A stretch of DNA of 14,857 nt from contig DJQM01000009.1 in NCBI GenBank assembly GCA_002437585.1, forward strand, positions 1-14,857, given 5' to 3'. Source of the stretch: Clostridiales bacterium UBA6386. GTDB lineage: Bacteria > Bacillota > Clostridia > Oscillospirales > Oscillospiraceae. A program made the position numbers and the translations under genes. Below, piece by piece: positions 13,087-14,857 of this stretch. The first letter of the stretch is position 1. Each line of letters starts with the position of its first letter. The notes under the pieces are model-generated. The model was not told the DNA's origin. It did no database searches and worked only from the letters and a program-made list of their open reading frames with translations.

Positions 13087-14265
13087 GTGTTCCAACTGCT
13101 TCTGCTTATCATTTATCTGGCCTTTATCAGCCTGGGGCTTCCGGATTCTCTGCTGGGTTCGGCCTGGCCCACCATGTATCCCCAGATGGGGGTTCCCGTG
13201 TCTTACGCCGGGGTGATCTCTACCATCATAGCTCTGGGAACCGTTGTTTCCAGTCTGCAAAGCGACCGACTGACCCGCAGGTTCGGTACCGGCAGGGTGA
13301 CGTTCCTCAGCGTGGCCATGACCGCGGCGGCACTGTTTGGCTTCTCCGTCAGCCACGCCTTCTGGCAGCTGTGCCTTTGGGCCATTCCCTATGGCCTGGG
13401 GGCGGGAAGCGTGGACGCATCCCTGAATAATTACGTCGCCCTGCACTATAAGAGCAGGCACATGAGCTGGCTGCACTGCATGTGGGGCGTTGGAGCCGCC
13501 GCCGGCCCCTACATCATGGGCTTTGCCATGACAAGCGGCGGTACCTGGAATGGGGGCTACCGGAGCGTTGCCCTGATTCAGGCGGTGCTGACGGGGATCC
13601 TGTTTTTCAGCCTTCCCCTTTGGAAGAGCCGCCCCCAGCTGACGGACGAGACCGGTAATCAAGTGGAGGCACAGACGCTGACTTTAGGACAGGTGCTGAA
13701 GCTGTCCGGCGTGCGGGAGATTTTGATCTGCTTTTTCTGCTACTGCGCTCTGGAGAACACCACCGGGCTCTGGGCCAGCAGCTATCTGGCACTGTATCGG
13801 CACGTTCCGGCGGAAACGGCGGCCACCTATGCCAGCCTTTTCTACATCGGCATTACCGGTGGTCGGGCGGCAGGGGGCTTTCTGACCATGAAGCTCAGTG
13901 ACACCCAGATGATCCGCCTGGGACAGGCACTCATTGGCTGCGGAATTCTGGTGATCCTGCTGCCTCTGGGGGCGGCGGCTTCTCTGGCGGGCTTTGTGAT
14001 CATCGGTCTGGGCTGCGCGCCGATCTATCCCTGTGTGATCCATTCTACGCCGGAGCACTTCGGCGCGGACAAATCCCAGGCCATTATTGGCATTCAGATG
14101 GCATGCGCCTACTGTGGGATCTGCCTGATGCCGCCGCTGTTCGGACTGATCGCCAGCCATATCACCGTGGCATTGCTGCCTGTGTACCTGGCCGCCATTT
14201 TAACGCTGATGGTGATTATGCACGAACGCCTGATCCGCAAAATGGCTGAGAAGAAGCGAGCCTGA
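13087..14265 (+). CDS. Major facilitator superfamily transporter
   Basis: A 392-residue integral membrane protein with about 12 predicted hydrophobic segments in two halves and a short cytoplasmic loop near residues 180-200. Visible family features are the entry helix with LGLPDSLLGSAWPTM (17-30), a motif-A-like SDRLTRRFG (59-67), LGAGSVDASLNNYVALHY (104-121) and WLHCMWGVGAAAGP (128-141). These resemble fucose-permease-like MFS proteins of Firmicutes, but the substrate cannot be named. The start is GTG 13087, placed 7 bases after GAGGAGGA (13072-13079). The upstream extension of the frame runs through the structured region and is not credible as protein. A basic tail (KKRA) ends the protein, followed by a terminator. 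It is probably monocistronic. Confidence 0.9.
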   Translation: MFQLLLLIIYLAFISLGLPDSLLGSAWPTMYPQMGVPVSYAGVISTIIALGTVVSSLQSDRLTRRFGTGRVTFLSVAMTAAALFGFSVSHAFWQLCLWAIPYGLGAGSVDASLNNYVALHYKSRHMSWLHCMWGVGAAAGPYIMGFAMTSGGTWNGGYRSVALIQAVLTGILFFSLPLWKSRPQLTDETGNQVEAQTLTLGQVLKLSGVREILICFFCYCALENTTGLWASSYLALYRHVPAETAATYASLFYIGITGGRAAGGFLTMKLSDTQMIRLGQALIGCGILVILLPLGAAASLAGFVIIGLGCAPIYPCVIHSTPEHFGADKSQAIIGIQMACAYCGICLMPPLFGLIASHITVALLPVYLAAILTLMVIMHERLIRKMAEKKRA

Positions 14266-14273
14266 CGATTCCC

Positions 14274-14308
14274 AAGCCCGTGCAGAGTATCTGCGTTTCG
14301 GGCTTTTT
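14274..14308 (+). terminator. Rho-independent terminator after the MFS gene
   Basis: AAGCCCG (14274-14280) pairs with CGGGCTT (14299-14305), with an inner GCAGA (14282-14286) to TCTGC (14290-14294) stem. The T-run continues to 14308. It ends the transporter transcript 9 bases after its stop. Confidence 0.85.
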
Positions 14309-14364
14309 GCCGGATTGTATGAAATTCACAAAATAAGTTTACATAATTTTTATGGTTTCACAGA

Positions 14365-14393
14365 TTGCGAATTCCTACCGAGCCGTGTATAAT
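14365..14393 (+). promoter_or_regulatory. Near-consensus promoter for the small hypothetical gene
   Basis: TTGCGA (14365-14370) and a perfect TATAAT (14388-14393) are separated by exactly 17 bp. An A+T-rich stretch (about 14315-14356) upstream could act as an UP element. The start codon lies 30 bp after the -10. This is the clearest promoter in the window. Confidence 0.8.
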
Positions 14394-14423
14394 ACAGGAA
14401 GAACTGGGAACCGGGGGAATTCC

Positions 14424-14792
14424 ATGAAGCGTCTGATTGTCGTCGGCCTGGCACTGGCAGTGGTGCTGGGTGGCGTTTTCTATCTGCAAAACACTGCCAT
14501 CGCGCCGGAGCTGTATACCGGCGACTGGTACCGGGTGGAGGATGGAAAGCGGTATCATTTTCAGGACGGGGTCATTGCGCCTGCTGAGAAGCCAGAGGAA
14601 TTTGCCGGGGCTTATACCTTCTGCGCGGATAAGATCGTCCTGTTTATCAAGGAGCCTACCGGCACCAGTCGGATCTGCGAGCTTTATCCTGGGGGCGAGC
14701 CGAGGGGGGAGTTCCTCTGTGAGGGCAGCGCGGAGAAGGGGAGAATCGTCTTTTCCCGAAGCAGTCTGGAAGAAACACAGCCGGGAGCTTAG
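14424..14792 (+). CDS. Small membrane-anchored or secreted hypothetical protein
   Basis: A 122-residue protein that I do not recognise. It has a Lys-Arg start, then a hydrophobic segment at about 4-21 (LIVVGLALAVVLGGVFYL), which is either an N-terminal anchor or an uncleaved signal peptide; there is no lipobox cysteine. The exported part opens with LYTGDWYRVEDGKRYHFQDG, a short pattern reminiscent of small beta-barrel or lipocalin-like secreted domains of Firmicutes, and has three cysteines (67, 85, 99). ATG 14424 is chosen because GGGGGA (14413-14418) precedes it and the promoter lies just upstream; the earlier frame start at 14352 would precede the promoter. The TAG stop falls in the loop of a hairpin. 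It is expressed as its own unit. Confidence 0.75.
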   Translation: MKRLIVVGLALAVVLGGVFYLQNTAIAPELYTGDWYRVEDGKRYHFQDGVIAPAEKPEEFAGAYTFCADKIVLFIKEPTGTSRICELYPGGEPRGEFLCEGSAEKGRIVFSRSSLEETQPGA

Positions 14793-14808
14793 CTCCCGGC
14801 TGAGACTG
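14762..14808 (+). other. Long hairpin overlapping the stop codon of the last gene
   Basis: CAGCCGGGAGC (14778-14788) pairs perfectly with GCTCCCGGCTG (14792-14802) around a TTA loop that overlaps the TAG stop. An outer CAGTCT (14762-14767) can also pair with AGACTG (14803-14808), leaving a 10-base bulge on the 5' side. An A-run, not a T-run, follows on this strand, so a classical terminator is doubtful; it may stabilise the mRNA 3' end. Confidence 0.5.
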
Positions 14809-14824
14809 TCAAAAAACCATGTCA

Positions 14825-14851
14825 TTGCGAGTCAGTGGAATGTGGTATAAT
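14825..14851 (+). promoter_or_regulatory. Extended -10 promoter facing out of the window
   Basis: TGGTATAAT (14843-14851) is a perfect extended -10. A TTGCGA (14825-14830) lies 15 bp before the hexamer, short of the optimum 17, but an extended -10 tolerates a weak -35. The transcribed gene lies beyond 14857. Confidence 0.6.
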
Positions 14852-14857
14852 AATTTT

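Noticed and set aside
14274..14308. The palindrome after the MFS gene as a repeat or attachment site.
   Set aside because: Its GC stem followed by a T-run and its position 9 bases after a stop are fully explained by a terminator.

Overview
This is chromosomal DNA of a G+C-rich Firmicute, most likely a clostridial gut-type lineage such as Oscillospiraceae or Ruminococcaceae. The evidence is two conserved Firmicutes gene clusters (rplS-lepB-rbgA-rnhB-yraN and tig-clpP-clpX-lon-engB), strong AGGAGG-type ribosome binding sites, several TTG/GTG starts, and promoters of the vegetative sigma type. Genus assignment is inference. All genes lie on the plus strand.

Region 1 (1-3821): the 3' part of rplS (ribosomal protein L19) ends at a strong terminator. 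A promoter then drives lepB (signal peptidase I), rbgA/ylqF (50S assembly GTPase), rnhB (RNase HII), yraN and an M19-family dipeptidase. From rbgA on, the genes overlap by 4, 14 and 4 bases, which suggests tight translational coupling.

Region 2 (3822-5673): a well-formed promoter drives a shortened threonine-synthase relative that appears to have lost its PLP lysine and phosphate-binding loop. A calcineurin-like phosphoesterase with a TTG start follows. A 165-bp element with 19-bp imperfect terminal inverted repeats (5672-5836) begins inside the stop codon of the phosphoesterase; it looks like a non-autonomous mobile element (MITE-like).

Region 3 (5837-12815): the protein-quality-control cluster. 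It holds tig (trigger factor), clpP, clpX, lon (TTG start) and engB/ysxC (ribosome-assembly GTPase), followed by a small cysteine-rich protein of unknown function whose Shine-Dalgarno sits in the last codons of engB. Hairpins separate tig from clpP and clpX from lon.

Region 4 (12816-14857): a non-coding stretch with a nested stem-loop structure bounded by a perfect 11-bp inverted repeat, then a 12-TM MFS transporter with a GTG start and a good terminator. A small membrane-anchored or secreted hypothetical protein follows under a near-consensus promoter, ending in a hairpin. The window ends on an extended -10 promoter for a gene outside it.

Most of the window is conserved housekeeping DNA. 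The parts deserving attention are the degenerate threonine-synthase homologue, the inverted-repeat element before tig, the structured non-coding region before the MFS gene, and the two uncharacterised small genes. No CRISPR array, tRNA, rRNA, complete insertion sequence or phage gene was seen.
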